From positions 184,328-248,327 of the forward strand of contig JAWPHD010002624.1 of NCBI GenBank assembly GCA_037043455.1: a stretch of 64,000 bases of DNA, written 5' to 3'. Below the pieces are notes generated by a model. The model was not told the origin of the DNA and ran no database searches. It saw only the letters and a list, made by a program, of their open reading frames with translations. The position numbers and the translations under genes were made by a program. Shown here piece after piece: positions 35,472-47,364 of this stretch (its first letter is position 1; each line of letters opens with the position of its first letter). The stretch comes from Cyrtodaria siliqua. Its lineage: Eukaryota > Mollusca > Bivalvia > Adapedonta > Hiatellidae.

Positions 35472-35863
35472 CTCATTTAATAATTTCTTCCTCAACGCCG
35501 GTCGAATCGGCGAATAAAACTTGCTCGGAGACGGCGGCGTTAGGCACTTCTCATTTTTGTAAGAAAATATTGTTGGTATCTCTGTTGTTTTTAACCTGCA
35601 TGGCCGTTTGTCCTCCAAATTCAATGAAAATGAAACCAAAAGATGGACTTTCAACGAATCCAACTCAAAGTGTTTACTACAAACTCGCGCGTCTTTCGAA
35701 GGTTCCCATTTTTTTGACGCGACGGACGATTTTGTCGACAGCGGTCCACCCACACTTCAAATCTTAATCTATCATTAACCTGATTAGGAAAACGAAAGAA
35801 ACTGATGTTATTAGATTGTCATTTTTTATGCACACTTTGGCACTCAGCTACAGCACACGTCAT
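35472..35863 (-). pseudogene. THAP zinc-finger domain, broken by a stop and a frameshift
   Basis: The minus-strand ATG at 35863-35861 starts MTCAVAECQSVHKK. This has the N-terminal C..C pair of a THAP domain (C2CH DNA-binding zinc finger). A TGA stop follows (35821-35819), then in the same frame ISFFRFPNQVNDRLRFEVWV and DRCRQNRPSRQK. At a run of seven T on the plus strand (35709-35715) the frame changes and continues KKWEPSKDARVCSKHF (the W, P and C-x2-H positions), RPCRLKTTEIPTIF (the C-terminal AVPTIF-type box) and a linker to a donor GAG|GTAGGA at 35472. All landmarks are in order, so the identification is good and the copy looks dead. A homopolymer sequencing error could explain the frameshift but not the stop. 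Confidence 0.8.
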
Positions 35864-36289
35864 TTTTAACACGTACCATACAACTTAATCCTACATAGAC
35901 AATACTATACAACTCAATGCGACACCGCTAATCGTTTGGTACCAATGACGTCACAGGATCACGTGACACTTACCTGCCTTCAAAAAGGGCGAAACTCGAA
36001 GCGTGTGCGCTATGAGATAAAATTGGCTACTGTGAGAAAACGGGACAACCAATAAGTGTAATAATTGAACAGATTGTATATTTTATACATATATTTCAGA
36101 ATATATGCTCAAAAGACACGCTATATTTGACCTTTAAGCGATATTCTACTTATTATAAATCAGTTTTAACGGCAGCGTTTGATGTTTGTCTCCAATCATG
36201 TCTTATCGTGCACTTAATGGTTTCATCTTTTGTTGCTCTGGCCTGTGCCAAGCCACTGAGTACCTGCTTTTCCGCCTTTCTAAGTCTTT

Positions 36290-37480
36290 TATGCCCCCGA
36301 AGAGTGGCATATAGTAGTCGGACTGTCCGTCCGTCCGTCAGTCCGTCCGTTCCTACGTTCGTTTGTACGTTAGTGTGTCTGTATAATCGTGTCCGGTTAA
36401 TAACTCTGACACTAATGTACGGATTTTCAAATAATTTGGCACAATTCTCACCACAACAAGACGACGTGTCGCGCACAAAATCCATGTTCGTGGCTCCAAG
36501 GTCAAAGTCACACTTAGAGGTCTAAGGTCAAAACGAAGTGCTTTCGTGTCCGGTTAATAACTCTGACATTCAATGACAGATTTTCAAATAACTTTGCACA
36601 AATGCTCACCACAACAAGACGACGTGTCGCGCACAAATCAAGGTCAGATTTAGAGGTCAAAGGTCAAATCGTGTCTGGCCAATGACTGTGGCATTCCTGG
36701 ACAGAAGACAACGTGTCGCGCACAAATTATAGGTTCGTGGCTCTAAGGTAAAGGTCACACTTAGAGGTCAAATGTCAAATCGTGTCCGGTCAATAACTCT
36801 GGCATTCCTGGACGGATGTTCAAATAACTTGGCACAAGTGATCACCACAACTAAACGACGTGTCGCGCACAAAATCCAAGTCCGTGGTTTTAAGGGCAAG
36901 GTCACACTTGGAGGTCATAGGACAAATCGTGTCCGGTCAATAACTTTTGCATTCCTGGACGTATGACGACGTGTCGCGCACAATATCCAGGTCTGTGGCT
37001 CCAAGGTCAAGGTCACACTTAGAGGTCAAAGGTCAAATCGTGTCCGGTCAATAGCTTTTGCATTCCTGGACGGATTTTCAAATAATTCCTCTCTCGCGCA
37101 CAAAATCTAGGTCCGTGGCTCCAAGGTCAAGGTGTCACTTAGATATCAAATGTCAAATCGTGTCCAGTCAATAACTCTGGCATTCCTGGACGGATTTTCA
37201 AAATCTTGGCGCAAGTGCTCACCACAACAAGACGATGTGTCGCTCAAAAAATCCAGGTCTGTGGCCCCAAGGTCATGGTCACACTTAGAGGTCAAGGGTC
37301 AAATAGTGTTCGGTCAATAGCTTTTGCATTCCTGGACGGATTTTCAAATAATTTGGTGTTCGCCACAACCAGACGACGAGTCGTCACAAAATCCAGGTAG
37401 TGGCTCCAAGGTCAAGGTCACACTTAGAGGTCAAAGGTCAAAGGTCATTTCGTGGGCATTTGTCACTTACAGTGACATTT
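36290..37480 (+). repeat. 147-bp tandem array, long version (about 8 units)
   Basis: Same unit as 17130-17835. Unit landmarks (CACAACAAGACGACGTGTCG or variants) fall near 36451, 36608, 36700, 36844, 36965, 37090, 37222 and 37364, some truncated. It is about twice the size of the copy-1 array. ORFs on both strands here are repeat-derived. Confidence 0.8.
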
Positions 37481-38334
37481 CTTGTTTTAATATGTTTATA
37501 TATTATACATGATCATGTTCGTGGTGTAGTTATGATGCTTATTAATGCTGCCTAATTTGTTAGAGGATATAGCATGGCGGGGATTGTTTTCTTTACACTG
37601 TATCGTTTTATTATGATGACACAGGGAAATAGTGAATTTTGATGACTTTAAACTGGTTTAACCCTCCAGCTGCATCTTCACTATGAACCATTCTAAGACA
37701 GAAACCCTACTGTGCATTCTTTACTGTTTGCTCGTTTAACCGTTAATGGCTTTTTCTTTCTCACAATGTCTCTAACAGTGTCCTAGAGTTTTTGTTTTGC
37801 TTTGGTTCCCATTAACGGATTATATATAGTATATTTGGTCCACATCGTCTGGGTGTTAGCATGATCGTTAGACAGCTGCATTTACACAGACTGTAATTTC
37901 AATTCCTGTTTGAAATGTTGAGCATGTAGGATAACAGTTGTGTTATTGGAGTACCAGCCATGCTTTGTCTGTCTGTCTGCTGCCTGTTAGCCTGTCTGCC
38001 TGCCTTCTTCCTGCCTGACTTCTGCCTGTCTGCTTGTCTGTATGTAGCTTTTTAGTTAAATGATATTGTGCCGTGGACGTCTATGTTAATATTAGCGTCC
38101 GCATCAACGTCTGCCTCTATTTCCGATTAGATGTACGTCGAATATAATGTTATATAAAGTGCAACTAGACCTATCTTCATGAAAATGTGTATACATACAT
38201 GTATTGGTGTTGGTCATATACATTTCGGAATAAGCATTGGTGTTGCTCCACGGGCAATGTCAAACTTAATGGACTAGCACTGCAAATGTGATACAATTAT
38301 CAACTTGAAATTCATCATTAAACCTATATAGAAG

Positions 38335-38580
38335 TAGATATTAATGTCGATCGGGAAATGTAGCAACCAACATCAACCAAAAAAAATACACATTAAGTTA
38401 CACTGATCGTTCCAAGGCGGTAGCCCTATTGTCAACCCTTGTTGTGTTTGTGACGTCATATGCCTTTATTCCTTATTAACATTGCCATTCATGTTTGTCG
38501 TTTAGCGTGTTTTGGGTTTAGTGTGTACAGAGAAAGCTGCATTTTCTGTTCGACTTGTATACTTATTTTGAACTAGATTG
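38335..38580. mobile_element. R1 ends in inverted arrangement, copy 2
   Basis: Homologue of 18705-18960, with a better preserved core (CGTTCCAAGGCGGTAGCCCT). Confidence 0.5.
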
Positions 38581-40223
38581 TATGTAAGCAGTGTCTGAGG
38601 TTGAGTTAAGCCAAACCACGGAAATGTCCGCAAATTCTATTCAAATATACAATTGTAAAATCATAACTTTCGTAGTACTTACGTAGATTGTGATGAACTG
38701 AAACAAAGCTTAATGAACATGTATCAGTTACTCGCATCGCTAAAAGGTGTTGCGTTGTGCAAAAGGTATATCAATAATATAAGGCTGTTCGCCTACAGCC
38801 CAAATTCGTTCCAAGTTGGGAAACATGTCTACACCTCTCTTTATGTTGTGCATTGTCATAAACCTTGATTTGCTGATTTGATTTAGTTTTTGGCATAATG
38901 CGCACCTACGTTGCAATGTGTTTGAGCGCTGTGGTTTCTTTAAAACTATTTCCAAATGTATGCCTACTGATTGCTTATAGCAAACGTATTAAATATACCA
39001 ACAAATTGGCGTTATTATTAATTTTCCTGAGCCACATTTCAGTAAACGTTGCATTGTGTATTGTTTAAGATGGTCAGACACATTTTGAGTTTGGTGTCAG
39101 TAAGTTCACTTTCAAGGTCAGAGTAAACTTATGAACTTGACATTGAAAGTGATAACATTTCGTCTAAGTTGGGTGCATATTTAGTTTTACCCTGAACATG
39201 TGTATAAATTGCAGTAAGTGAAGGTCAAAGAAAATATGGAATTGAAAATGGGTAAATATAGATCTAAGTTGTTGTATCACATAACTGCATTTGCTAACCG
39301 TGTCGAATACCCATTTCAGATTATATTATATGTACACATTTGTAATACAACCTGGAACGCTTTTTATATGTTAGACACACACTGCATTCGTTATGTAACA
39401 ACAACGCACATGTTTGTTAACAACTGAAACTATGTTTTGTATCACAAATGCATCCCGATCTAAGTCATAAACCTCCTATTGTCAACAGGTCATACTAAAT
39501 AATTAACGATATATACATTAATGATTCATATATTGAATCACTTACCGTGCATTTGTCTTGGAAACAATTCTTAAAACGTTATAATTTTGTAAAAGCAATT
39601 TACTTTCTCGCCGCCAGATAACTGATTTGTATATGTCAGATTGTTCATCATGCCATCTTTAACAATTATTCTAATTGCAAATATAGCCTTGTAACAATAG
39701 CCAATATTGCTTGGAACATCATTCATACACTCTATAAACCAGCTGACATGACCCGATTCTGGCATTATTGCTTTTATACGTGTATGCAAACAAAATATAC
39801 AATCAAGGTACACGTTGATATTATTTTCATTAAAGAAAACACATTTTGGTTTCTGGTATTCACTTGTGTTTAAAGAACTGTGGTATTTTCTAAAATACAT
39901 ACAGCTAAACATACTGATTAACATTAAACTCCTTGTGTATTGTATTGTATTATAGTGTATTGTATTGTTATTAGCATTGTCTGTTGCCTTGTTTATTGAC
40001 TATTTGTACATTTGATTCAGTTCATGGTACAGTGTGGACCTACAATGCTGTTGCGTTTGGGATGCTTTGGTTTCTAATTGACCATTTGCCTCATGTTTCA
40101 ATTATTTGCTCCAGCACGAAACCTACATATACCTTTCTACTGTTACTATTATCTTATATACATCTCAAGATATTATTATTCAATATTTGCCTCTACATCT
40201 TCTAGCATATTCCATGTAATTGG

Positions 40224-41155
40224 TGTAACAAGATTCACCAAGGGAGAATCAAGAATAAATAAATTTACAAATTTATTTACAACAAGATGAATATATATAC
40301 AAATGAATACAAATGACAAAGTAGAAATCTCAACGTTTTAAATCATATTTTAAATGAGTGATTGAATAATAATGACAATATGAAAACCAACCTAAGAGAG
40401 ATTTATACTGCACAATAAACAATAACCGTTTATGCAATAACGTAATGACAGTTAAAAACCTCCGTAGAAAACTACATACAATCTGAATCGCGTATTCCAT
40501 TTCAATAATGTAAATATATGCCCCAATAATCGTATCAGACAATATTTGCTAAATTATTCTGACGTTTGAAAACGTACAAGAATTAACGACAATATCCTGC
40601 TAACTATCTATGGTTTTTACCCGCAGATATTTACTTCAGAACAACAATTTAAATAGGACAATAATTTACAACCAATAAAATAGATTCGACTTATCCCTTG
40701 CCGTAAGTGGTATTGGTCACTACTACTCTGGATAATGGCTTGCGATCCTGTGACAAGTTCTTACGATTTCGACACCCATATATACAGTCTCTACACGCTT
40801 CACATGGAATACGCCATCCATGCAAATGTCATGTTATTCGGACTGCTCGGACTGCACGTAGGGTCGTAATTTTGTTCTACACATTCATTAGGCCCGCACT
40901 GGTAAATACTGGCTTTACTCATAATACACAGCTTTTAAAATCATAACTTTCTTAATAGTTGATGGATTTTGAAGAAATAAACGCCAAAACAACTGATTCT
41001 TTATCAAATAGAATGAATCTAGTAAAAGATCATTTATTAGATATAGGTATCGATTAAAAGTGATGCGCTTGGAAAAAATCTATCAAAATTCCTATTCAAA
41101 ATCAGGGAAAATGAGGCCCCGACAAACACAGTAAATATGCACTCATTTTGTTACA
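40224..41155 (+). mobile_element. Solo LTR, 932 bp, TSD ATTGG
   Basis: Inserted in copy 2 at a site intact in copy 1 (about 20753, GTAATTGGACAC). The 5-bp ATTGG is at 40219-40223 and 41156-41160. The element begins TGTAACAAG and ends TTTTGTTACA, the TG..CA ends with short inverted repeat expected of an LTR. No internal retroviral-type genes are present, so recombination between two LTRs probably left one. Gypsy or BEL class is possible; only the LTR structure is seen. Confidence 0.88.
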
Positions 41156-41937
41156 ATTGGACACTTCAAGCCGTCTAGTCGTATGGCCTAATATCTTTAG
41201 AAGCGCAAATACAATTTTCTTAATACGTTGTTTTGTAAGTAGCTATCGATAGATGTATCATGATTTGACATAAATTTTAACATTGATGAATATATATTAT
41301 GTAAAACAACTTTAATTAAATAAAAAAAAATACCATGTCAGTACTGTATTGTTTACTCACAGTTCGAAGTCGATAACTTTGTGATCTCCACTCATAATGT
41401 TGTGTGGTGTCAATTAATCTCGCTAATTTGATTTAGTTTGAAGTAAATGCGGACTTAAGATGTCAATGCTTTTGGTTCTGTGATTTATTATAGGACCATC
41501 TTTATCCTTTTCAATATAAGGTTATTAGGCAATGGTTAGAAAACAAGGATCGCCGACCTTTTCTGAGTTGTCATGCCGCGCATAATATCTTGATAATACA
41601 ATGTACTGACATCATTTGTTCTGTATGAATTTTAAGTTGTATCTGTTATATTACTTTTTATTCATGACGTGCAATGTTACATACAATAAACGCCGAGATA
41701 TTTCGTCTTACTTTAAGTTATTAGACTGATACTCATATTTTGTCATAAAAACTAGAAACGATTTGATATAAATAACGTCTTACAATATGGGTAACAGTAG
41801 TCTAAAGAAACAAAATAGCTAAAAACTATTTAAGCAAAATATTGTGTTTTCCTTTTTGCAATTATTTGTGTAAATAGTTCAATTTAGATTTTTGTTTATA
41901 TAAAAAAGTAGAAGAACGACATATCCTTCTATAAAGG

Positions 41938-42053
41938 ATTGTTTTTCATTTCTTGCGATGTTATCGAAGTATATAACATGTCAATATATACAACATGTGT
42001 GACCATCATTGACGTGTTATACATCGATAGCATCGCAAAAAGTGAAAAACAAT
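41938..42053. mobile_element. Foldback element, centre deleted
   Basis: Homologue of 21540-21702, shortened by about 47 bp at the palindrome centre. The outer arms are kept. Confidence 0.75.
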
Positions 42054-42613
42054 TTTTATAATTACAAACTTATATCAATGATAATCTTTACTGACCGTCC
42101 ATTTTATTTCACATGCCCAAGTAAGATCTAAATTAAATTAATTTCAGTTGAACCGATCAGCCAAATCACACATTTTCAAATTTGAAATTTACTCCACCCA
42201 AAGGTATATGCCTAGATCTTTACGTTACCTAAAAAAAGATATGTTTCTTGTGGCGTAGCTGCTTTTAGGCACTGCAGACCCAGGCCGAAAACCTTTTCCC
42301 TGATATGTTCTCTTTATTCCCCAAGTCAGAGTGCAACATTTTATTCTTATATTTAAAACAAATCGTGGGGAGCATTCACCCAGACCCCCACCCTCAGATA
42401 ATCATAAATAGCGTTAAAATTGTAATATTAAAGCGTTTACCTTTACTGAGTATATTAATCTGTATTACGGCATGTTTATGCTAGTCCACGTCTTTTTAAA
42501 TCCACTGTCTATTTACTTTCGTTCTGTGACATTAAGGGTTTAAAAAAGTGACAACATGTAACGTTTCGTTACGTCATCGTGGATAGGAATGAAACAGAGT
42601 TAAGAAATTTAGG

Positions 42614-43895
42614 CGCGTAGTCAGGTGGAAGCTCGAAAGCCGGAACCGTTCCACTTTTGTCCCCTAATATAGTGTTTGGAAGCCCAAGCATGTCCTGGAC
42701 CCCTTTCTCCGTTCAAATCAAATGTTGGGCTTCCACTTTAGTCTGCGCCTGCGCAATTGGAACTATTTTGTTTTGACGTGTTATTGATAAATAACAGGAC
42801 ACTTTTAAGAATGACTAACCAATCAGAAATAAATAAATACGTGTATTGTTCGCAGTTTGTAATTTTTATCTGGTAATGTATTTTAACTTAGAATTTTGTT
42901 TATATAAACAACTAGAAAAACGACATATCCAATATCTGGTAATGGATTTTATAGAGTTAATCATGTTTTTAATAAATCTTTTAAGATCTGTAAACTCCGC
43001 CCAATATTGTCCAAGCTCAGTTTGAAACAATCATTTACTTTGTGTGCTATATTTTGTAAATTTCATTTGTTTGTTGGACATCATGAGTGTAAATACATGA
43101 TGCTCCTGTTATTAGGCCAAAAAATGACATGGTCAGATGTTGGTTTGATTGACTGAATGGATCACTAACACATCTATGAGGTGTGTCCATTATCAATCGC
43201 ACACAGTTAATTTCCAAATGGTGACAATATATACGATGGCCTTTAACAAATCATCGGAATCGCAGCCCGTCACCCCTATCCCAAAACATTAACATAAATA
43301 AATACATAGATAAATAAAATAAATTCATATTTGCATTAACTGTGATTTTCGCCGTAAAAGTAATTTAATAATGGCAATAAATTGTGCTGATGAAGCATAT
43401 GTATTTGATTAGACTTCGTTAACGACAACGACACACGTCATTTGCTCACAGCCTGTCACAAAACTGCATTTGCATATGTAGACGTGCTGTAACTAAGAAA
43501 TATCTTCTATTCTAGATGAAGTTGAAATAAAACGTCTGATGAATGCACACATAGAGTTTTATATCCGCTGGAAAAATAGTTTAACTACATTTTATGAGAG
43601 ATTTTGAGCGTGATGAAAGTGTCATTCTACAGTTACAAATACAGTAATATTACCTCCTGCTTACATTCGTAGGTGCTTTATAAACATGTCATTGACTGAG
43701 TGTCAGTTTTTCAATTAGTGTACGCAAGGTACATTTTGTAAATATGTTACCATTATATCACAAGAATAACTTTACCTCAGTGATTTGCTTTGAAATTCAA
43801 ACGTTAACTTACCTGATTTAATAGTTATGCCACGACTGACCTTATCGAATTTAATTGTATTTATATGAACATTTCTGTTCTTAAATTGGAAACAC
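42614..43895. other. Right flank of the duplication, no gene seen
   Basis: Unique-looking AT-rich sequence. A short stretch at 42897-42935 (TTTGTTTATATAAACAACTA) resembles 41893-41930 and may be a further small duplicate. No coding signal. Confidence 0.5.
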
Positions 43896-43899
43896 TGTT

Positions 43900-44040
43900 T
43901 ACAAAAGTAGATATAAAAGTCGAACACGAAATGTAGCGTTCATGGACCACATTCAACAGAACAAAAACACGCACAGAAACAATCAATAATTGCAAAAATG
44001 AGATATAGGGTCCTATAGAAACCACAGCGTACGAACGCAA
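43900..44040 (-). mobile_element. R1 end joined to an RT-element 3' end
   Basis: 43908-43990 is the R1 end (AGATATAAAAGTCGAACACG, inverse orientation). 44001-44040 is the terminal 40 bp of the RT-element tail (inverse of CTGTGGTTTCTATAGGACCC). A minute, strongly 5'-truncated copy. Confidence 0.6.
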
Positions 44041-44449
44041 TGGCACACATGTGATTAAGGAAAAACTGTATCTAGATTGTCATACAATCCCTGTGGGATG
44101 AAAAGATAATACTAGTGAATGGATATACGGGAAGACTTTCTACGGACGCCACACGTCACAAACAACACTAGTGTGACAATAAAAGTAGATATAAAAGTCG
44201 AACATATCTTTGGTAATTAAATCAAGTGTATCCGCTTGTTTGGAGTTGTTTGTAACATTTTCAGACAAAATTGTATTTGTTATCGAGAGAAAAATATCAA
44301 AGAAACACGATTATTATAATACATTACTTTTAAAAAAACGTGTGTTAAGGAAATTTTCCGGAATGTGTGATGTATTATTTGCATATTGATAAGACATTCT
44401 CGGCTGAAAAATGGTGTTTTCTTAAATTATCTTTTTTTCGCTAATGTCG

Positions 44450-45080
44450 GAGACGAAAATGGTAAAATAGTTAGCAAAATATATGACAAGAGAGATGATT
44501 TTAATTTTGATATTGGGGATAATTATCCCATTAAGATTGGGATGTCCTTGGTGCACCCTATAACCTGGTTAAAAAAACCAGCCGCCTTTTTTTGCCACTG
44601 ACCGTTTCAAGGCGGTAGCCCTATTGTCAACCCTTTTGTGTGTGTGATGTCTTATTTGACCTTTTATTCAACTTTGTTTCTGTGTGTGTTTGCGGTTGAT
44701 TGCCGTCCTTGAATGCTACCTTTCCTGTTCGTATTTTATATCTATATTAACATTTTAGGACAGCCAAGACATTTGCCTTTAATATTTCTGATACTGTGAG
44801 TCCTTTTCTCCATTTGCATCTCTCAAATGCAAATTGAGCAACAATAGGCACCATGTATGACAAGAGAGATGATTTTTATTTCGATATCATTAATCCGATA
44901 ATGTTCCCAGTGCCACCCACATATTATGGGGTATATGTTTCTAAACATATTCACTTTTCTTTGGAGCTTGTTGTCCAGTTGAGGCCTTTAATATTCGTAT
45001 TTTTATTTATAAATGAAATGCTACGTTATCAGGGCTACCGTTACCATAATTTTCGAAAAACCTTTGCAAAATTGTTTTAA
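44450..45080 (+). pseudogene. RT C-terminal fragments, decayed
   Basis: The plus strand encodes SKIYDKRDDFNFDI (about 44470-44511) and then runs into an R1 tail (44540-44760). A second YDKRDDFYFDI (about 44855-44888) is followed by YYGVYVSKHIHFS and YQGYRYHNFRKTFAKLF (to 45080). These match the motif order of the RT fragment at 31830-32430. Two partial copies, or one copy split by the R1 tail. Confidence 0.65.
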
Positions 45081-46140
45081 AATCAGAAAAGTAGTTTAAG
45101 AACTATTTTGCGACAACGATTATCGCAGCCTGAGTTATATGCTCACTTTTATACAATTTTTATTAAATTTGTAAAAAGAGGCTGTCAAAAGAGGTGATTA
45201 TAATACATGTTTAGTATTTAACCCATTTACTGTTGTCAATAAGCTTTCCTCCTTGATTGTTCGAGGCGGACAGATGGTGGACACTATGATATCTTCTGTC
45301 TAAATACTGAGAGGAAGGTAAATATTGATGTTTGTCACCATTTGTTATCTGTCATGTTTATCCTCTACATCATATAATGTTTATTGTTGGTTCTGTCAAT
45401 CAAGGTCACTGAAATAAATAACAAGTTTATTTTATGGATTCTGTAAACATAGTTTTGTTGGATGTTTGTTTTACTTGGGCAGAAATTTCTAGAGGAATCT
45501 TTGACAGTATACGAGGACTGTTCAAATTATACGTGGATCTTTTCGATATCACACTCATTTTTTGAGGTAAACCTTAACGATTTATATACTTTGTCAAAAG
45601 AAATCGATTGATTTAAACAGAAATGTGATACCATGTCTTGTTATGTTGCAATGAATGCTCTAATAGGACGAGAAACCCGTCCACGGAGCAGTCTAATGTG
45701 AGACGACATTATTTTATAACTGCATTTCGGGAATGGCTAAATGAAAGGTAATTCGTAGGCAAAAATACACAAAACTAAAGTAGAATTGTCACTGGTATTC
45801 CAAAATTAGAATTATGAAATTTTATAAATATTACACAAGGAAAACTATGATAAATGTAGATAAGTAGTCACACTCTTCAGTGCTTTTACGCTGAAATTGA
45901 CGACGTCAGAAAAAAAGCAAGGAGAATGAATGAATGTATGAATGGTGTTTTACGGCACATCGACACATAAATAGGTCATACTGCGCGCAAAATCATGAAG
46001 GAATGAAGTAGTAATTAAAAATAATGTAAACGTATACAGATAAAACTATCTACAAATGAGTGATGATATGGTAGCAATATAAACTATATATATATATGTA
46101 AATCAACAAATGCCCGTCAACGGGCTTGTAAAAAAGTTAA
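45081..46140. other. Intergenic DNA with a possible SINE scrap
   Basis: No gene. At about 45951-46000, 'GGTGTTTTACGGCACATCGA' followed by 'CACATAAATAGGTCATA' resembles a widely dispersed invertebrate repeat; a related 'GTATGGTGTTTTACG' is at about 57315. Confidence 0.4.
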
Positions 46141-46869
46141 TTTATGCGCATTGTTTATTCTGGGAAGTAAGTAACAAACAACTAGTGGGTGTAGTGTCGA
46201 TATATGCCACAAAGTGACTTTTTAATCACAAGGGTGTGAATATGTTTAAAGTTCAATTAGTAGACATGTAATATTGCATGAAACATTGTAATATTATGTA
46301 ACACATATTAATTTACTTTAATTGCATAATGAAACGGATATAGAATAAAGCTATACTATACTATAAAATTAGATGTACTAAATATTATTATGCAATATTA
46401 CGTAATCTAAGTTGTTACACGATTTGTCGTTAATTGGAAATAACTGTTTTTTATATTAAAAACATTAATGGTGTTTATATAATCTTTAATTAGCTATGGC
46501 GATTTTCTTTAACAGCGAACGTTTAACCGATCGGCATCTGTCGACAGATAGATCATCCAATCAATAATTGGAAAAAAAAAAAAAAAAAAAAAATATACTG
46601 TCTGGACGGACATTTCTTCGGTCAGTAACAAATCCTACGCTTAATGTGAAAAAGCCATATTATTTCGTCCGTCTGACAACAGGTGCCATACAACACCTTT
46701 TGATACGTAAACAATTTGTAGCATCGCTCAGCGGAAAGTCTACCCTTTTTGTTTTCCAGACATGCTGTTTTTCGTCGTTTACAGACGCCAGTGGAGAAGT
46801 CGGCGGTGGAGCTATTTACAATGTGACCGACGGCATTATTCGACACTGCGGACAGTTGCGGTAAAATGC

Positions 46870-47364
46870 GTACAGCAATAAATAGAGGCCAGTGGGTTCA
46901 CGGCCTTCATTACATAGTCGCTCAACATTACAGATAAAGATAACAAGGAACATACATGCGTTCATTTCATTGATAACTTGAGAGCGGGTTGCATTCAAAC
47001 TAGACTCATTATCAAATATTGACCCCACCATGGGTTCATGTGGGGCTGTATTCGTACACACGGGGAGTGACCTTACCATGTGTTCATGTAGGGTCGTTCT
47101 TGTTTATAAACTACATGGATATACCTATATTTCGTATGTGTCGTGTTCGGCAGTTTCCAAAGGTCCACTTCAAAGAGACATTTTGAAGTCTTACATTCGA
47201 CGGAATACCACTTTACGAGAGATTCAACGTATATGAATTAGTTTTTGCTTAGTGATTAATGTATATGAATTATTTGTTATTCACGTGTACATTTATGTCA
47301 GGATCGTACCATGAGTTCATGTACGATCGTTCAAACGCGTTAAGGTATAATGTGCATTTCGCTA
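46870..47364 (+). repeat. 495-bp core unit 1 with four hairpins
   Basis: Hairpins at 46885-46908 (GAGGCC/GGCCTTC), 47023-47045 (CCCCAC/GTGGGG), 47069-47095 (GACCTTAC/GTAGGGTC) and 47302-47328 (GATCGTAC/GTACGATC). Loops are built on TGNGTTCA, mostly CATGNGTTCAT. A stemless CATGCGTTCAT lies near 46956. Confidence 0.8.

Larger units (their letters stand above)
33791..36133. mobile_element. 2.3-kb TTAA-flanked element with THAP remnant
   Basis: Absent from copy 1, where GCTTAAGCG (about 16954) is uninterrupted. TTAA lies at 33787-33790 and 36134-36137. The ends are only loosely inverted (AGATTAAATTT / inverse of AGGTCAAATAT). TTAA targets are used by piggyBac and Kolobok transposons, and Kolobok-type transposases often carry an N-terminal THAP zinc finger (general knowledge). 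A broken THAP domain lies inside on the minus strand, so a decayed Kolobok-like element is the favoured reading. The interior also has a GC-rich patch at about 34740-34780 (CACCGCCGCGGCGAGCCGCG). Confidence 0.75.
22223..42613 (+). repeat. Segmental duplication, copy 2 (about 20.4 kb, expanded)
   Basis: Direct repeat of 12325-22213. Seven inserted blocks are delimited by comparison with copy 1: 23414-23632, 24212-29448, about 30035-30172, about 31264-32430, 32681-33626, 33791-36133 and 40224-41155. A longer 147-bp array adds a few hundred bases. Adding the insertions to 9.9 kb accounts for nearly the whole length. Confidence 0.9.

Noticed and set aside
40224..41155. DNA transposon with TGTAACAA inverted ends
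   Set aside because: TG..CA ends with a 5-bp target duplication and 932-bp length without sub-terminal structure fit a solo LTR better.
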